NCBI RefSeq assembly: GCF_002943465.1 | Contig: NZ_PTQY01000002.1 | Location: 434,001 to 498,000, forward strand | From: Rhodoferax sp. TS-BS-61-7 | GTDB taxonomy: Bacteria > Pseudomonadota > Gammaproteobacteria > Burkholderiales > Burkholderiaceae_C | DNA: 64,000 nt | Direction: 5' to 3' | In this document: positions 63,338-64,000 of the stretch, in pieces | How positions within the stretch are numbered: position 1 is the stretch's first letter | Layout of the letters: each line of letters opens with the position of its first letter | The notes under the pieces: generated by a model | The model's database searches: none | Told to the model about the DNA's origin: nothing | What the model saw: only the letters and a program-made list of their open reading frames with translations | Made by a program: the position numbers and the translations under genes

Positions 63338-64000
63338 ATGGTCACACAACGCTCCGCTTGGGCTGTGGTTCGCCAAGGGCTGTTGGTGCTCTCGTTGTTG
63401 GCGAGTGCAGGTTTTGCGCAAGCGGGCTTGTTTGACGACGAGGAAGCGCGCCGCGCAATCTTGGACCTGCGCCAACGCATTGACCAGCTTAGGCAGGAGT
63501 CGGAGCAAAAGCAGGCTGAAGAAACCAAGCGTGCAACCGAAGAGGCTGCACAGTTACGCCGAGCCTTGCTCGATTTGCAAAACCAGCTGGAGGCCAGCCG
63601 AGTGGAGATGGCCAAACTGCGCGGGCAGAGTGAGCAATTGGCCCGCGACGTGGCAGAGATTCAGCGCAATCAAAAGGATGCGGGGCAATCGCTGGAAGAT
63701 CGCCTGCGCAAACTGGAGCCCGTCCGGGTAAGTGTGGATGGCCGTGAGTTTTCTGCCGAACCTGCGGAAAAACGCGACTTTGAATCCGCACTGGCGGTTT
63801 TTCGCAAAGGGGATTTCCCCGCAGCCCAAGTGTCATTTGTCGATTTGCTGAATCGCTACAGTGCCAGCGGTTATCGCCCCTCTGCGTTGTTCTGGCTGGG
63901 GAATGCGCAGTACGCAACCAAGGACTACAAAGAGGCGCAGGCCAACTTTCGCACATTGGTTCAGCAAACACCCGATCACATGCGTGTCCCTGAGGCACTC
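63338..64000 (+). CDS. cpoB: Cell division coordinator CpoB/YbgF (3' end cut by the window)
   Basis: The frame opens at the ATG at 63338, three bases after the pal stop, and runs open for 221 codons to the window edge. It has a signal peptide ending SAGFAQA, a coiled-coil trimerisation region (about 40-125, heptads such as RRAILDLRQRIDQLRQE) and the start of TPR repeats (FESALAVFRKGDFPAAQVSF, ALFWLGNAQYATKDYKEAQ). CpoB binds TolA and couples outer-membrane constriction to septal peptidoglycan synthesis. The remaining TPR units lie outside the window. Confidence 0.93.
   Translation, partial: MVTQRSAWAVVRQGLLVLSLLASAGFAQAGLFDDEEARRAILDLRQRIDQLRQESEQKQAEETKRATEEAAQLRRALLDLQNQLEASRVEMAKLRGQSEQLARDVAEIQRNQKDAGQSLEDRLRKLEPVRVSVDGREFSAEPAEKRDFESALAVFRKGDFPAAQVSFVDLLNRYSASGYRPSALFWLGNAQYATKDYKEAQANFRTLVQQTPDHMRVPEAL

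Overview
The window is a dense, GC-rich (roughly 60 %) bacterial chromosome segment with short intergenic gaps and many start/stop overlaps. Gene content and order (hemF-nadD-rsfS-rlmH-maf-rng; ispD/ispF; ompR/envZ-like pair; tolB-pal-cpoB; 3-hydroxybutyrate dehydrogenase; many GGDEF/EAL proteins) point to a betaproteobacterium of the Burkholderiales, most likely Comamonadaceae (Rhodoferax-like). The family assignment is inferred from protein character; no search was run. I found no rRNA, tRNA, CRISPR array or transposase. No gene-free stretch exceeds 300 bases; the largest gaps, about 165-190 bases, lie before ispD, before the 5TM/PAS/GGDEF/EAL gene at 19177 and before the PAS kinase at 31601.

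Layout. 1-2903: truncated membrane sensor, then two paralogous HDOD genes flanking nth, all on the minus strand. 3026-8612: aminotransferase, DUF1275 membrane protein, small response regulator, DsbA-like oxidoreductase, PhoD-type phosphatase, serB. 8681-14426: mfd and a MHYT-GGDEF-EAL protein separated by a terminator. 14615-18559: ispD, a class III cyclase-like gene, ispF, and a convergent EnvZ/OmpR-type pair. 18722-26107: a small secreted protein and a signalling block (5TM-PAS-GGDEF-EAL, TM-EAL, Ser/Thr kinase-HDOD-GAF). 26172-31429: MFS transporter, hbdH, alpha/beta hydrolase, relA. 31601-35253: PAS histidine kinase, single-domain receiver, receiver-GGDEF-EAL, preceded by an FNR/ANR-type box. 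35261-38096: UPF0303 protein and an accessory islet (EVE domain, PrlF/YhaV toxin-antitoxin with a very strong palindromic operator, unknown PD-(D/E)xK-like protein). 38097-42535: nitrilase, codA, upp, HerA-like ATPase. 42594-49490: yebC, purD (with a tandem-hairpin leader), hemF, nadD, rsfS, rlmH, maf, rng. 49500-61496: a surface polysaccharide/LPS gene cluster, AT-richer in the middle. 61504-64000: tolB, pal, cpoB (cut by the window end).

Most unusual signal. A dispersed 61-bp repeat occurs at least seven times, always in the same orientation, with its core AGCTGCTTGCGCA exactly 15 bases from the left end. Four copies lie in gene junctions (8621, 27370, 35759, 38808), where they abut or supply start and stop codons. 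Three lie inside essential or conserved genes (ispD 14836, nadD 46008, maf 47586), all translated in the same phase of the element, giving variants of AACAISTGARG. I know of no name for this element. Other leads are the purD leader hairpins, the RsfS protein with a histone-H1-like tail, a fused double glycosyltransferase, and the EVE/TA/nuclease-like islet.
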